64,000 nucleotides of DNA. It comes from Bradyrhizobium sp. WSM1417 (GTDB lineage: Bacteria; Pseudomonadota; Alphaproteobacteria; Rhizobiales; Xanthobacteraceae). The first letter of the stretch is position 1, and every line of letters starts with the position of its first letter. The notes below the pieces were generated by a model. It saw only the letters and a program-made list of their open reading frames with translations, was not told the DNA's origin and did not search any database. A program made the translations under genes and the position numbers. The stretch covers positions 4,330,392 through 4,394,391 of the forward strand of contig NZ_KI911783.1 in assembly GCF_000515415.1 (NCBI RefSeq). Reading direction: 5' to 3'. Below, piece by piece: positions 40,176-49,411 of this stretch.

Positions 40176-41768
40176 ATGGACTGGTCGCATTCTCAGATCC
40201 CGCCAATGCGGTTCGAGGCGCGCTTCGGCGATCGGGTCGTGCCGGCATTTTGCGATCGGCCATCGAGCCTGTGGGCGATGATTGCAGACGCCTGCGCCCG
40301 CAATCCCGACGGCGAAGCGCTGATCTCAGGCCATGTCCGGCTGAGCTGGCGGCAGGCCGTCGAGCAGGCTGGGCGGATCGCGGCGGGATTTCGCAAGCTC
40401 GGATTGCAGCGCGGCGATCGTGTCGCGATCCTGCTCGGCAACCGCGTCGAATTCCCGCTGCTGCTGTTTGCTACCGCGCATGAAGGGCTCGTCACGGTGC
40501 TGCTCAGCACGCGCCAGCAGAAACCGGAAATCGCCTATGTCCTCAGCGATTGTGGCGCAAAGATATTGATCCACGAGGCGGCGCTCGCGGAGCGGCTGCC
40601 GGATGCGCGGGATGTGCCCGAAATAATCCACCGCATCGCCATCGACGACGATCCGGCTTTGTCGCGTTACGCGGTGCTGGCAGACAACACGCCGGCCTTG
40701 GCGCCGGTCGAGACCAGCGAGGAGGACACCGCGATGATCCTCTACACCTCGGGCACGACAGGCAAGCCGAAGGGCGCGATGCTGGCCCAATGCAACATCG
40801 TCCATTCCTCGATGATCTTCGTGTCGTGCCTGCAATTGACGGCGGCCGACCGTTCGATTGCGGCAGTGCCGCTCGGCCACGTCACCGGCATCGTCGCCAA
40901 CATCACGACGATGATCTGCTGCGGCGGCGCGCTGATCATCATGCCGGAGTTCAAAGCCGGCGAATATCTTAAGCTCGCCGCGCGCGAGCGCGTCACCTAC
41001 ACGGTGATGGTGCCGGCGATGTACAATCTCTGCCTGCTCCAGCCCGACTTCGAGAGCTACGATCTGTCGAGCTGGCGCATCGGCGGCTTTGGCGGCGCAC
41101 CGATGCCGGTCGCCACCATCGAGAAGCTCAAGACGATCATTCCGGGCCTCGAGCTGGCGAATTGCTACGGTGCGACCGAGACGACATCGCCGTCCACGAT
41201 CATGCCGGGCGAGCTGACAGCAAACCACATCGACAGCGTTGGCCTAGCGTGTCCGGGTGCACGCATCCTGGCAATGGGGGCCGACGGGCGTGAGCTGCCG
41301 CCTGGGGAGATAGGCGAGCTCTGGATCCAGAGTGCCTCCGTGATCAAGGGGTACTGGAACAATCCCAAAGCCACAGCCGAAAGCTTCACCAGCGGGTTCT
41401 GGCATTCCGGCGATCTCGGCTCGGTCGACGCGGAGGGATTTGTCCGGGTGTTCGACCGGCAGAAGGACATGATCAATCGCGGTGGCCTCAAGATCTATTC
41501 GGCCGAGGTCGAATCCGTGCTGGCCGGCCACCCGGCCGTGGTCGAGAGCGCGATCGTCGCCAAAGCCTGCCCGATGTTGGGCGAACGCGTCCACGCCGTG
41601 GTGGTGACGCGCGCACCAGTGGACAGCGAGGCCTTGCGGGCCTGGTGCGCGGAGCGGCTGTCGGACTACAAGGTCCCGGAAACCATGGTGATCACCGCGG
41701 AGCCGCTGCCGCGCAATGCCAATGGCAAGGTGCTGAAGCGGCAGCTGCGGGAGCTGTTGGGAAATTGA
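40176..41768 (+). CDS. Acyl-CoA synthetase (AMP-binding, ANL superfamily)
   Basis: A 530-residue adenylate-forming enzyme. The P-loop-like motif MILYTSGTTGKPKGAMLAQ lies near 188-206, NCYGATETTSPST near 330, and GYWNNPKATAESF with WHSGDLGSVDAEG near 395-415; the catalytic lysine is in RNANGKVLKRQL near the C-terminus. It joins a carboxylic acid to CoA through an acyl-AMP. Chain length or aromatic substrate is not told by the sequence. The start at 40176 gives MDWSHSQIPPM. It stands alone. Confidence 0.88.
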   Translation: MDWSHSQIPPMRFEARFGDRVVPAFCDRPSSLWAMIADACARNPDGEALISGHVRLSWRQAVEQAGRIAAGFRKLGLQRGDRVAILLGNRVEFPLLLFATAHEGLVTVLLSTRQQKPEIAYVLSDCGAKILIHEAALAERLPDARDVPEIIHRIAIDDDPALSRYAVLADNTPALAPVETSEEDTAMILYTSGTTGKPKGAMLAQCNIVHSSMIFVSCLQLTAADRSIAAVPLGHVTGIVANITTMICCGGALIIMPEFKAGEYLKLAARERVTYTVMVPAMYNLCLLQPDFESYDLSSWRIGGFGGAPMPVATIEKLKTIIPGLELANCYGATETTSPSTIMPGELTANHIDSVGLACPGARILAMGADGRELPPGEIGELWIQSASVIKGYWNNPKATAESFTSGFWHSGDLGSVDAEGFVRVFDRQKDMINRGGLKIYSAEVESVLAGHPAVVESAIVAKACPMLGERVHAVVVTRAPVDSEALRAWCAERLSDYKVPETMVITAEPLPRNANGKVLKRQLRELLGN

Positions 41769-41937
41769 CCCGGGGAGGCGGTCTCTCCGGGCTGTCCCGG
41801 GTGGTTAACGCCTTGATCGGGCTCACTTTGCCTTGCCACCGCCATATCGTTAGGGTACCCCGCCGCCACGTGGGGGACGGGATTCCTGACGCGAACGCTT
41901 TGGCGTGCGCACCCGGACGGGCATGGGATTAGCATAA

Positions 41938-42591
41938 GTGTCTGAATTATTTGACGAAGTCGACGAGGAAGTACGTCGCGAACAGCTCAAGAAGCTGTGG
42001 GACAAGTATTCGATTTTGTTCATCGCCCTGATGGTGCTGATCGTCGCCGCCGTGGGTGGCTGGCGCGCTTACCAGTATGTGGAGGCCAAGAAGGCTGCCG
42101 AGACCGGTGCTGCCTTCGAGAAGGCTGCAGAGCTGTCCGAGCAGGACAAGCATGCGGAGGCCGAGGCGGCCTTCACCGAGCTCGCTGCCAAGGCTCCATC
42201 GGGCTATCGCACCCTGGCGCGGCTGCGTGCCGCGGCCGAGGCGGCGGCCCGCGATCCCAAGGCGGGCGCCAAGCTCTATGACGACATCGCCGCCGACCGC
42301 AGCGTAGGCGGCGAGTGGCAGGATCTGGCGAAGATCCGCGCCGCCGGTCTCCTGCTCGACAGCGCCGGCTATGCCGATATGCAGCAGCGGCTGGAAGCCT
42401 CCACCGCGCCCAAATCGACCTTCCGTCATACCGCCCGCGAGATGCTGGCGCTGTCGGCCTGGCGCAACAACGACATGACTGCCGCCCGCAAATGGCTCGA
42501 CGCGATTGCCGAGGACGGCGAAACGCCGCCGGGCCTGCGCTCACGCGCCGAGGCGCTGCAGGCCCTGCTGCCGCCCGTAGCGAAGAGCTGA
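41938..42591 (+). CDS. YfgM-like tetratricopeptide (TPR_21) membrane protein
   Basis: A 217-residue protein starting at GTG 41938. It has a cytoplasmic N-terminus (SELFDEVDEEVRREQLKKLW), one transmembrane helix (SILFIALMVLIVAAVGGWRA, about 25-44), then a periplasmic TPR_21 domain. This matches YfgM, a SecYEG-associated protein that links to periplasmic chaperones. It is followed by a lipoprotein gene and der, the same order as yfgM-bamB-der in gammaproteobacteria, except that the middle gene is not recognisably BamB. Confidence 0.83.
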   Translation: MSELFDEVDEEVRREQLKKLWDKYSILFIALMVLIVAAVGGWRAYQYVEAKKAAETGAAFEKAAELSEQDKHAEAEAAFTELAAKAPSGYRTLARLRAAAEAAARDPKAGAKLYDDIAADRSVGGEWQDLAKIRAAGLLLDSAGYADMQQRLEASTAPKSTFRHTAREMLALSAWRNNDMTAARKWLDAIAEDGETPPGLRSRAEALQALLPPVAKS

Positions 42592-42617
42592 GCCGAGAGC
42601 TGAGACGAGATACCGAA

Positions 42618-43166
42618 ATGCGCCGCACGCCACGCTTGATCGCAGCCGCCGTCCTGATCGCCTTCACGGGCGTGCTGGGCGGTTGCTCCAGCTTCGATCC
42701 GAGCGACATGCTCGACTTCCTCGATACCAAGAAGAAGCTGCCGGGCGACCGCAAGCCGGTGTTCCCGGAAGGCGTGCCGGGCCTCGAGCAGGGCGTTCCG
42801 AAGGACATGTACAAGGGCGCGCAGCAACAGCCCGATCCGAACGGACCCGCCGTCGCGGCTCTGCCCACCGAGCCTGCGCCCGAGCCGAAGCCGGCGAAGG
42901 GTGCCAAGGCGAAAAAGACCAGGCAGCCGGCCAGTGCGACCGTCGCGCCGGCTGGGGCGCCCGGCGGCGAAGTCGATGGCGAGGCCCAGCCCGAGGCCGC
43001 GCCGCCCGCTGCCACTCCGCCGCCCAGGCAGAAGATCGTGCGCAAGCGCACCACCGCGCCGCCGCCCGATCAGCCCGTCCAGCAGGCGCAACCGACCCAG
43101 ACCACCCAGCAGCAAACGCAGGGCGCCTTCCCGGCGCCGATGCCGAGCGGCAGCTTCTCGCGCTAG
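42618..43166 (+). CDS. Proline-rich lipoprotein in the BamB position
   Basis: A 182-residue lipoprotein: signal peptide with lipobox LGGC (RLIAAAVLIAFTGVLGGC, Cys near 23), a short conserved-looking segment (FDPSDMLDFLDTKKKLPGDR, then KPVFPEGVPGLEQGVPKDMY), and a low-complexity Pro/Ala/Lys/Gln tail of about 110 residues. No PQQ-type beta-propeller repeats are present, so it is not a BamB although it sits between a YfgM-like gene and der. It probably links to the outer membrane or envelope assembly (inference from context). Confidence 0.7.
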   Translation: MRRTPRLIAAAVLIAFTGVLGGCSSFDPSDMLDFLDTKKKLPGDRKPVFPEGVPGLEQGVPKDMYKGAQQQPDPNGPAVAALPTEPAPEPKPAKGAKAKKTRQPASATVAPAGAPGGEVDGEAQPEAAPPAATPPPRQKIVRKRTTAPPPDQPVQQAQPTQTTQQQTQGAFPAPMPSGSFSR

Positions 43167-43214
43167 TTTTTCATTTCATTGACAGGCGCGGCTCCGGCAG
43201 CGCACGAATGACCC

Positions 43215-44597
43215 ATGTCCTTTAAGATCGCCATTATCGGCCGACCCAATGTCGGCAAGTCGACGCTGTTCAACCGCCTGGTCGGGCAGAAGCTCGCGCT
43301 TGTCGATGATCTGCCCGGCGTCACCCGCGATCGCCGCGAGGGCGAGGCCAGGCTCGGCGATCTCGACTTCACGATCATCGACACCGCCGGCCTCGATGAA
43401 GGCACCAAGGGCTCGCTGACCGCTCGCATGCAGGAGCAGACGGAGGCCGCGATCGCACAGGCCGACGCGCTGTTCTTCGTGATCGATGCCCGCATGGGCC
43501 TCACGCCCAACGATCGCGCCTTCGCCGATTTCGCCCGCAAGGCCAATAAGCCGGTGCTGCTGGTCGCCAACAAGAGCGAAGGCAAGCATGGCGATGCCGG
43601 CGCGATGGAGGCTTTCGCGCTAGGCCTCGGCGATCCCATCCAGATCTCGGCCGAGCACGGCGAGGGCATGGGCGAGCTCTATGATGCTCTGCGCCCGCTG
43701 ATGCCGGAGCCGATAGAGGACGATGAGTTCGAAGACGATGAGCCGCTGACGGAGGAAGAGGCCGCTACGCGTCCGATCCGGGTCGCGATCGTCGGCCGGC
43801 CCAACGCCGGCAAGTCGACGATGATCAATCATCTGCTCGGCGAGGAGCGCCTGCTGACGAGCCCGGAGGCCGGCACCACGCGCGATTCCATCGCGGTCGA
43901 GATCAACTGGAAGGGTCGCGAGTTTCGCGTGTTCGACACCGCAGGTCTGCGCCGGCGCTCGCGGATCGAGGAGAAGCTCGAAAAGCTCTCGGTCGCCGAC
44001 GCACTGCGCGCGGTGCGCTTTGCCGAAGTCGTCGTGATGATGATGGACGCGCAGAACCGTTTCGAGGAGCAGGATCTTCGCATCGCCGACCTGATCGAGC
44101 GCGAGGGTCGCGCCGTCGTGCTCGCCGTCAACAAATGGGACCTGATGGAGAGCAAGGGTGGCGGTGCGATCTCGAATCTGCGCCGCGATGCCGATCACTT
44201 GCTGCCGCAGATCAAGGGCGTGCCGATCGTCGCCGTCTCCGGCTTGATGGGCGAGGGCATCGATCGCCTGATGCAGGCGATCCAGGATGCCTATGCGCTT
44301 TGGAACAGGCGTGTGTCGACCGCGGCGCTGAACCGCTGGTTCGAGGAGGCGGTGCAGGCCAATCCGCCGCCGGCGGTGTCCGGCCGACGCCTCAAGTTGA
44401 ATTACATCACGCAGACCAAGGCGCGCCCGCCGAGCTTCGTGCTGTTCTGCTCGCGTGCGGACGCTGTGCCGCAGTCCTATCTGCGCTACCTCACCAATTC
44501 GCTGCGTGAGGCCTTCGAGCTGCCGGGCACACCGCTGCGCATCACCCTGCGTGAGAAGGCCAATCCGTTCGCCCACAAGCGCAAGCGGCCTTCATGA
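43215..44597 (+). CDS. der: Ribosome-assembly GTPase Der (EngA)
   Basis: A 460-residue double GTPase. The first G domain has [16 protein letters not shown] at 8-23, DTAGL near 58 and NKSE near 120. The second G domain has [16 protein letters not shown] near 194-209, [20 protein letters not shown] and NKWD near 310. An acidic linker ([20 protein letters not shown]) joins them, and a KH-like C-terminal domain follows. Der matures the 50S subunit and is essential. Its stop overlaps the next start (ATGA). Confidence 0.94.
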   Translation: MSFKIAIIGRPNVGKSTLFNRLVGQKLALVDDLPGVTRDRREGEARLGDLDFTIIDTAGLDEGTKGSLTARMQEQTEAAIAQADALFFVIDARMGLTPNDRAFADFARKANKPVLLVANKSEGKHGDAGAMEAFALGLGDPIQISAEHGEGMGELYDALRPLMPEPIEDDEFEDDEPLTEEEAATRPIRVAIVGRPNAGKSTMINHLLGEERLLTSPEAGTTRDSIAVEINWKGREFRVFDTAGLRRRSRIEEKLEKLSVADALRAVRFAEVVVMMMDAQNRFEEQDLRIADLIEREGRAVVLAVNKWDLMESKGGGAISNLRRDADHLLPQIKGVPIVAVSGLMGEGIDRLMQAIQDAYALWNRRVSTAALNRWFEEAVQANPPPAVSGRRLKLNYITQTKARPPSFVLFCSRADAVPQSYLRYLTNSLREAFELPGTPLRITLREKANPFAHKRKRPS

Positions 44598-45850
44598 GCA
44601 ACGACGCCGGCGAGGCGATGGCGCAGGGCGCAGCGCCAGTCCGGCGCGGTGCGGTCGCCTTCATCTTCGTCACCATCCTGCTCGACATGCTCGCGCTCGG
44701 CGTGATCATGCCGATCCTGCCAAAACTGATCGAGAGCTTCGTCGACAACGACACGGCACACGCGGCCCGCATCTTCGGCCTGTTCGGCACCGCCTGGGCG
44801 CTGATGCAGTTCGTGTTCTCGCCGGTGCTCGGCGCGCTGTCGGATCGCTTCGGGCGGCGGCCGGTGGTGCTGCTGTCGAATTTCGGACTCGCGGCCGATT
44901 ATGTGCTGATGGCGCTGGCGCCGTCGCTGGTCTGGCTGTTCGTCGGCCGCGTCATCTCGGGCATCACCTCGGCCAGCATCTCGACCGCCTTTGCCTATAT
45001 CGCAGACATCACGCCGCCGGAGCGACGCGCGGCGGTGTTCGGCAGGATTGGCGCTGCATTCGGCGCCGGCTTCGTGCTGGGCCCGGCACTGGGCGGCCTG
45101 CTCGGCGATATCGATCCGCGCCTGCCGTTCTGGGCCTCGGCGGCGTTAAGCTTGGCCAATGCACTCTATGGGCTCTTCGTCCTGCCGGAATCGCTGGCGC
45201 CGGACAAGCGGGCACCGTTCCGCTGGAGGAGCGCCAATCCGCTCGGCGCGCTTCGCCTGCTGCGTTCCAACGCGGTGCTCGCCGCGTTGTCCGTCGTCAA
45301 CTTTATCGCGCAGGTCGCGCATGTCGTGCTGCCCTCGACCTTCGTGCTCTACGCGACCTATCGCTACGGCTGGGATTCGAAAACCGTGGGCTTGACGCTG
45401 GCGATGGTCGGCGTCTGCGCGATGGTGGTGCAGGGGCTCGCGATCGGCCCGATCGTGCGCGTGTTCGGCGAGCGCAACGCCTTGTTGCTCGGCCTGTGCT
45501 GTGGCGCGGTCGGCTTCGTGATCTTCGGCGCGGCGCCGACCGGGCCGCTGTTCTGGATCGGCATTCCCGTGATGTCGCTGTGGGGCATTTCGGGCGCTGC
45601 CATGCAATCGCTGATGACGCGGCTGGTCGCGCCGGATCAGCAGGGCCAGTTGCAGGGCGCGACCGCGAGCGTGCAGAGCGTGTCGCAGCTCGTCGGCCCG
45701 TTCCTGTTCACGCTGACGTTTTCATATTTCATCGGCGCCAGCGCGCCCTGGCAGCTGCCCGGCGCGCCGTTCCTGCTCGCGGCGGTGTTGATGGTGATGT
45801 GCGTGGCGATTGCTGTGCGGGCGCTGGGAACGGCGAAGACGGTTGCGTAG
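44594..45850 (+). CDS. MFS transporter, tetracycline-resistance (TCR/Tet) type
   Basis: A 418-residue, twelve-helix MFS efflux protein overlapping der by four bases. Landmarks: [20 protein letters not shown] near 19-38, [20 protein letters not shown] (loop 2-3 motif) near 76-95, and [20 protein letters not shown] near 135. It belongs to the Tet(A)-like branch, which also has many general drug/H+ antiporters. Resistance to tetracycline itself cannot be claimed. The coupling to der is probably incidental. Confidence 0.85.
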   Translation: MSNDAGEAMAQGAAPVRRGAVAFIFVTILLDMLALGVIMPILPKLIESFVDNDTAHAARIFGLFGTAWALMQFVFSPVLGALSDRFGRRPVVLLSNFGLAADYVLMALAPSLVWLFVGRVISGITSASISTAFAYIADITPPERRAAVFGRIGAAFGAGFVLGPALGGLLGDIDPRLPFWASAALSLANALYGLFVLPESLAPDKRAPFRWRSANPLGALRLLRSNAVLAALSVVNFIAQVAHVVLPSTFVLYATYRYGWDSKTVGLTLAMVGVCAMVVQGLAIGPIVRVFGERNALLLGLCCGAVGFVIFGAAPTGPLFWIGIPVMSLWGISGAAMQSLMTRLVAPDQQGQLQGATASVQSVSQLVGPFLFTLTFSYFIGASAPWQLPGAPFLLAAVLMVMCVAIAVRALGTAKTVA

Positions 45851-45881
45851 GGTGGGTTAGGGTTCAGCCAACCCACCCTAC
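45847..45881. terminator. Convergent hairpin between MFS and binding-protein genes
   Basis: GTAGGGTGGGTT and AACCCACCCTAC make a perfect 12-base-pair stem with an 11-base loop, overlapping the MFS stop region and ending seven bases before the convergent gene's stop. It has no T-run on either strand. A dual-strand terminator is likely; the GTAGGGTGGGTT motif also recurs in rhizobial intergenic repeats from memory. Confidence 0.6.
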
Positions 45882-45887
45882 GACTTC

Positions 45888-47114
45888 TTACTTCTTCACC
45901 AGCGGGCACTCGCTGTCCTTGAGCGGCTTGGCCGCATCTTCCGCCGCGATCGTGGCGATCTGCTTGTAGTAGTCCCACGGTCCCTTCGATTCTTCGGGCT
46001 TCTTCACCTCGAACAGATAGGCCGGGATGAGACGACGCCCGTCCTCGCGCAGCGGACCCTTGCCGAACAGCGGATCGTCGGTCGGAAGCTCCTTCATCTT
46101 GGCGACGACCTTGGCGCCGTCATGCGGATTGCTGCCGAGCGCATCCATCGCCTTGAGATAATGCAGCACCATCGCGTAATTGCCGGCCTGCGTCATCGAC
46201 GGCATCGCATTCTTGTTGGCCAGCGCCGAGAAGCGCTTCGACCAGGCGCGGGTCTGATCGTTCATGTCCCAGTAGAAAGATTCCGTGAAGGTCAGGCCCT
46301 GGGCGGTCTTCAGACCCAGCGAATGCACGTCGTTGATGAACAGCAGCAGCGCCGCGAGCTTCTGCCCGCCCTGCACGATGCCGAACTCCGCGGCCTGCTT
46401 GATCGAGTTCGTGGTGTCGCCGCCGGCATTGGCAAGGCCCACGACCTTGGCCTTGGACGATTGCGCCTGCAGCAGGAAGGAAGAGAAGTCTGCGGTATTG
46501 ATCGGATGCTTGACGCTGCCGAGCACCTTGCCGCCGTTCGCGGTCACGACCGCCGTGGTGTCGCGTTCGAGCGCATGGCCGAAGGCATAATCTGCGGTGA
46601 GGAAGAACCAGCTGTCCCCGCCGGCCTTGGTCAGCGCCTTGCCGGTGCCGTTGGCCAACATGTAGGTGTCATAGGTATAGGAGACCGTGTTCGGCGTGCA
46701 GGCCTTGCCGGTCAGGTCGGCCGAGGCCGCGCCGGAATTGAGCAGCACCGAATTCTTTTCCTTGACCAGGTTGCTGACCGCCAGGGCGACACCGGAATTC
46801 GGCGTGTCCGCAATCGCGTCGATCTTATCGTTGTCGATCCACTGCCGGGCAATGTTGACGCCGACGTCCGGCTTATTCTGATGGTCGCCGCTGATGACGT
46901 CGATCTTCCAGCCCTTCTTGAGCAGGCCGGAATCCTCAACTGCCATCTTGATCGCGACCACGGAGTTGGGGCCGCCGATGTCGGCGTAGAGGCTGGACAT
47001 GTCGTTGAGCACGCCGATCTTGACGGTCTTGTCCTGGGCGAAGGCGGATGTGGCAAAACCGAAGGCGGCACAGGCCAGAAGGGCCGCAGAGCGGCGCGCG
47101 AACGTCGTCGTCAT
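45888..47114 (-). CDS. Liv-type ABC substrate-binding protein, orphan paralogue
   Basis: A 408-residue periplasmic binding protein with signal peptide (ALLACAAFGFATSAFAQ). It is very similar to the binding protein of the liv operon at 31599-32822: both share KTVKIG, the IISGDHQNKPD-like and TYDTYMLA segments, FSSFLLQAQ, AGGDTTN.IKQAAEFGIV and a C-terminal FEVKKP.ESKGPWD. No permease or ATPase genes lie beside it, so it may feed the same LivHMGF pore with another ligand. GAGGAAA precedes the start. A strong hairpin upstream separates it from the NHL gene. Confidence 0.87.
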   Translation of the reverse strand: MTTTFARRSAALLACAAFGFATSAFAQDKTVKIGVLNDMSSLYADIGGPNSVVAIKMAVEDSGLLKKGWKIDVISGDHQNKPDVGVNIARQWIDNDKIDAIADTPNSGVALAVSNLVKEKNSVLLNSGAASADLTGKACTPNTVSYTYDTYMLANGTGKALTKAGGDSWFFLTADYAFGHALERDTTAVVTANGGKVLGSVKHPINTADFSSFLLQAQSSKAKVVGLANAGGDTTNSIKQAAEFGIVQGGQKLAALLLFINDVHSLGLKTAQGLTFTESFYWDMNDQTRAWSKRFSALANKNAMPSMTQAGNYAMVLHYLKAMDALGSNPHDGAKVVAKMKELPTDDPLFGKGPLREDGRRLIPAYLFEVKKPEESKGPWDYYKQIATIAAEDAAKPLKDSECPLVKK

Positions 47115-47222
47115 AAAAGATTTCCTCCATTGTCAAACATGCGGACGGCTCTCTTGAACGGAGCCTTGTTCCGGCTGATGGCTCTACCGTGTCCCACGGC
47201 CGGCGGCAATGCGCCTAAAGCC

Positions 47223-47249
47223 GGATGACGCTGCGTCGCAGCGTCATCC
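47223..47249 (-). terminator. Hairpin downstream of the NHL-repeat gene
   Basis: GGATGACGCTG-cgtcg-CAGCGTCATCC, an 11-base-pair stem, lies 35 bases past the NHL stop and upstream of the orphan binding-protein gene. A weak CTTTA follows on the minus strand. It likely ends the NHL transcript. Confidence 0.6.
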
Positions 47250-47283
47250 CTCCGTTAACTTTTGGGCAAAATGCGTCGAGACG

Positions 47284-48432
47284 CTATTTCAGCGCGTCCG
47301 ATGTCAGCTTGAATTTCTGGATGCGCTTTCCGGTGTCGACCTCGGCGGTATAGACGTTACCCTTGGCGTCGATCGCCATGGCATGCACCCAGTGGAATTG
47401 GCCGGCATTGCGGCCGTTGTGGCCGAAGCTGCCGACCACGCTGCCGTCGTCGCGCCTGATCACCCTGATCTCGTTGTTCTCGCCGTCGGCGCTGAGCAGC
47501 CAGGTCTGCTTCGGATCGGGCCAGATCGCGATGTCCCACACCGCGCCGTTGCCGAGCGTGTTCTTCTCGAAGAAGAACTCCTTCACGAAGCTGCCGTCCG
47601 TCTTGAACACCTGGATGCGGTTGTTGATGCGGTCGCAGACGTAGACGAGACCGTCATTGGCGAGTTTCACGCAGTGGACGGGATTGCCAAACTGCTGGGA
47701 CACCGGCGCCTTGGGATCATAGGCCGCCTGCTTGGTGTCATCGGGCTTGTTGCCGTAGGCGCCCCAGTGCCGCTTGTAGGCGAGCGTGGTTGCGTCGAAC
47801 ACGATGACGCGGCGATTGCCGTAGCCGTCGGCGACATAGATTTCGTTGGCGGCCTTGTCGATCGCGGTCTCGGCCGGCTTGCCGAGCTGCGTCGTGTCGT
47901 TGCTGCCGAGGCTCGGCGCGATCTTGCCGATCTGGGCGACAAACTTGCCGTCGAGCGTGAACTTCAGGATCGCGTTGTCGTTGTCGGCATTGCCGCCGAC
48001 CCAGACGAAGCCGCGCTCGTCGACTTCTATGCCGTGCTCGCGGCCGACCCATACATAGCCTTCGCCGGCGCCGCCCCATGATCGCAGCAGATTGCCGTCG
48101 CTGTCGAATTCGAGCACCGGCGGCGCCGACACGCAGCATTTCGAGCGCGGCGGGGTGAGGCTCGCGCCTTTCTCGTCGTCGGTGAGCGAGCGCGGCCGAT
48201 GGATCACCCAGATGTGGCCCTGCCAGTCGACGGTGATGCCGCCGACCTGGCCGAGGATCCAGTTGTTCGGCAACGGCTTTGGCCAGGACGCATCGACCGC
48301 GAAGGTCGGGACATCGCCGGCGGTCGCCGCGCCCGGAAGCGCAAACGCGACGGCCGCGATCAGGACGGAAAATGCGCGAGAGACATTTGCGAGCGCATGC
48401 GTAGAGCCTGCGCGATTCCGCCATGGCGCCAT
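47284..48432 (-). CDS. Secreted NHL-repeat beta-propeller protein
   Basis: A 382-residue protein with a signal peptide (SVLIAAVAFALPGAATAG) and repeated NHL-type blades, such as GGITVDWQGHIWV, GIEVDERGFVWVGG, NEIYVADGYGNRRVIVFD, VYVCDRINNRIQVF and AIDAKGNVYTAEV. This predicts a six-bladed propeller in the periplasm. Similar proteins are annotated as peptidylglycolate-lyase-like or plain NHL; the ligand or activity is unknown. The ATG at 48432 follows GGGAGG. Confidence 0.83.
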   Translation of the reverse strand: MAPWRNRAGSTHALANVSRAFSVLIAAVAFALPGAATAGDVPTFAVDASWPKPLPNNWILGQVGGITVDWQGHIWVIHRPRSLTDDEKGASLTPPRSKCCVSAPPVLEFDSDGNLLRSWGGAGEGYVWVGREHGIEVDERGFVWVGGNADNDNAILKFTLDGKFVAQIGKIAPSLGSNDTTQLGKPAETAIDKAANEIYVADGYGNRRVIVFDATTLAYKRHWGAYGNKPDDTKQAAYDPKAPVSQQFGNPVHCVKLANDGLVYVCDRINNRIQVFKTDGSFVKEFFFEKNTLGNGAVWDIAIWPDPKQTWLLSADGENNEIRVIRRDDGSVVGSFGHNGRNAGQFHWVHAMAIDAKGNVYTAEVDTGKRIQKFKLTSDALK

Positions 48433-48510
48433 GGCAACCTCCCTTTATTGGCCTGCAGCTTGCTGCCGCTTGAGCGCGGGCAGTCAATCGCGGGGAGGCC
48501 GTCAAGTCAA

Positions 48511-49254
48511 TCAGGCCGGAGAGCGGAAGCTCATCAGGCTGCGGGTCTTATAGTCGTAGAACTTGCCGGTCTCGGTCCAATCCGGCGCGCACATCGGCAC
48601 GATCAATTCGGCGACCTGCTCGGCCGTATCGAGCGTCGCCGGGTCTTCGCCCGGCATCAGCGTGGCGCGCATGCGGGTGCGGACAGGGCCCGGATTGAAC
48701 AGATTGACGCGCAGCTTGGTGTTCGCGGTCTCCTGCGCCCAGGCGCGCGCCAGCGTTTCCAGCGCCGCCTTGGAGGCGGCGTAGGGGCTCACATAGGCGG
48801 TCGCCTTGTTGGCCGCGCCGGATGTGATGAACACCGCGCGGCCGGCGTCGGATTGCTTGAGCAGCGGCTCCATGCAGCGGATCAGCTGGAAGTTCGCGGA
48901 GACGTTGACGGCCATCACGTCGGTGAAGGCCTTCAGCTCGATATGGCCGATCGGTGAGGAGGGCCCAAGCACGCCGGCATTGCCGACGAGGATGTCGAGC
49001 TTGCCGTAGCGCTCATGCAGGCCGGCACCTAGGCGTGCGATGCCGTCGGAATCGGTGAGGTTGAGCGGCACCAGCGTGGCGCTGCCGCCGTCCTTGCGGA
49101 TCTCGTCGTCGAGCTCTTCCAGCCCGCCCTGCGTGCGCGCCACGGCGACGATATGCGCGCCGGCCTTAGCTAGCGCCTTCGCGGTGGCGAAGCCGATGCC
49201 GCGCGAGGCGCCGGTGACGAGAGCGATGCGGTTGGCGAGGGGATTTGTCATCAA
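48511..49254 (-). CDS. Short-chain dehydrogenase/reductase (SDR)
   Basis: A 247-residue classical SDR: TGASRGIG near 14-21 (with an Arg in the loop, typical of NADP preference), NLTD near 65, GNAGVLG near 93-99, serine in FITSGAANK near 145, and YAASK near 158-162. The C-terminus lacks the VDGG of many SDRs and instead ends in a longer APDWTETGKFYDYKTR segment. The substrate is unknown. It lies downstream of purF across a palindromic repeat, so a shared transcript is unlikely. Confidence 0.88.
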   Translation of the reverse strand: MMTNPLANRIALVTGASRGIGFATAKALAKAGAHIVAVARTQGGLEELDDEIRKDGGSATLVPLNLTDSDGIARLGAGLHERYGKLDILVGNAGVLGPSSPIGHIELKAFTDVMAVNVSANFQLIRCMEPLLKQSDAGRAVFITSGAANKATAYVSPYAASKAALETLARAWAQETANTKLRVNLFNPGPVRTRMRATLMPGEDPATLDTAEQVAELIVPMCAPDWTETGKFYDYKTRSLMSFRSPA

Positions 49255-49270
49255 GGGGTTCTATCCAGCG

Positions 49271-49408
49271 TCGTCCCGGCGAAGGCCGGGACCCATACGC
49301 CGTGACGTTTATGGCCAGGGAAGATGATTGTCACACCTTCTTCGAACCAGAGAGGCCGGTGGCAATGGGTCCTGCTCCCGTGCGAATTGCGCACTAGGCC
49401 GGGACGAC
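49271..49408. repeat. Intergenic repeat with terminal inverted arms
   Basis: TCGTCCCGGC (49271-49280) and its reverse complement GCCGGGACGA (49398-49407) bound the element. An internal hairpin GTCCCGGC-gaag-GCCGGGAC lies at 49273-49292. It fills the gap between purF and the SDR gene. From memory the CGTCCCGGCGAAGGCCGGGAC core is a frequent Bradyrhizobium repeat. Confidence 0.7.
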
Positions 49409-49411
49409 AGT

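Noticed and set aside
44594..45850. Tetracycline resistance gene
   Set aside because: The protein is in the Tet-like MFS branch, but that branch holds many unrelated exporters and there is no TetR neighbour or tet-type operator.
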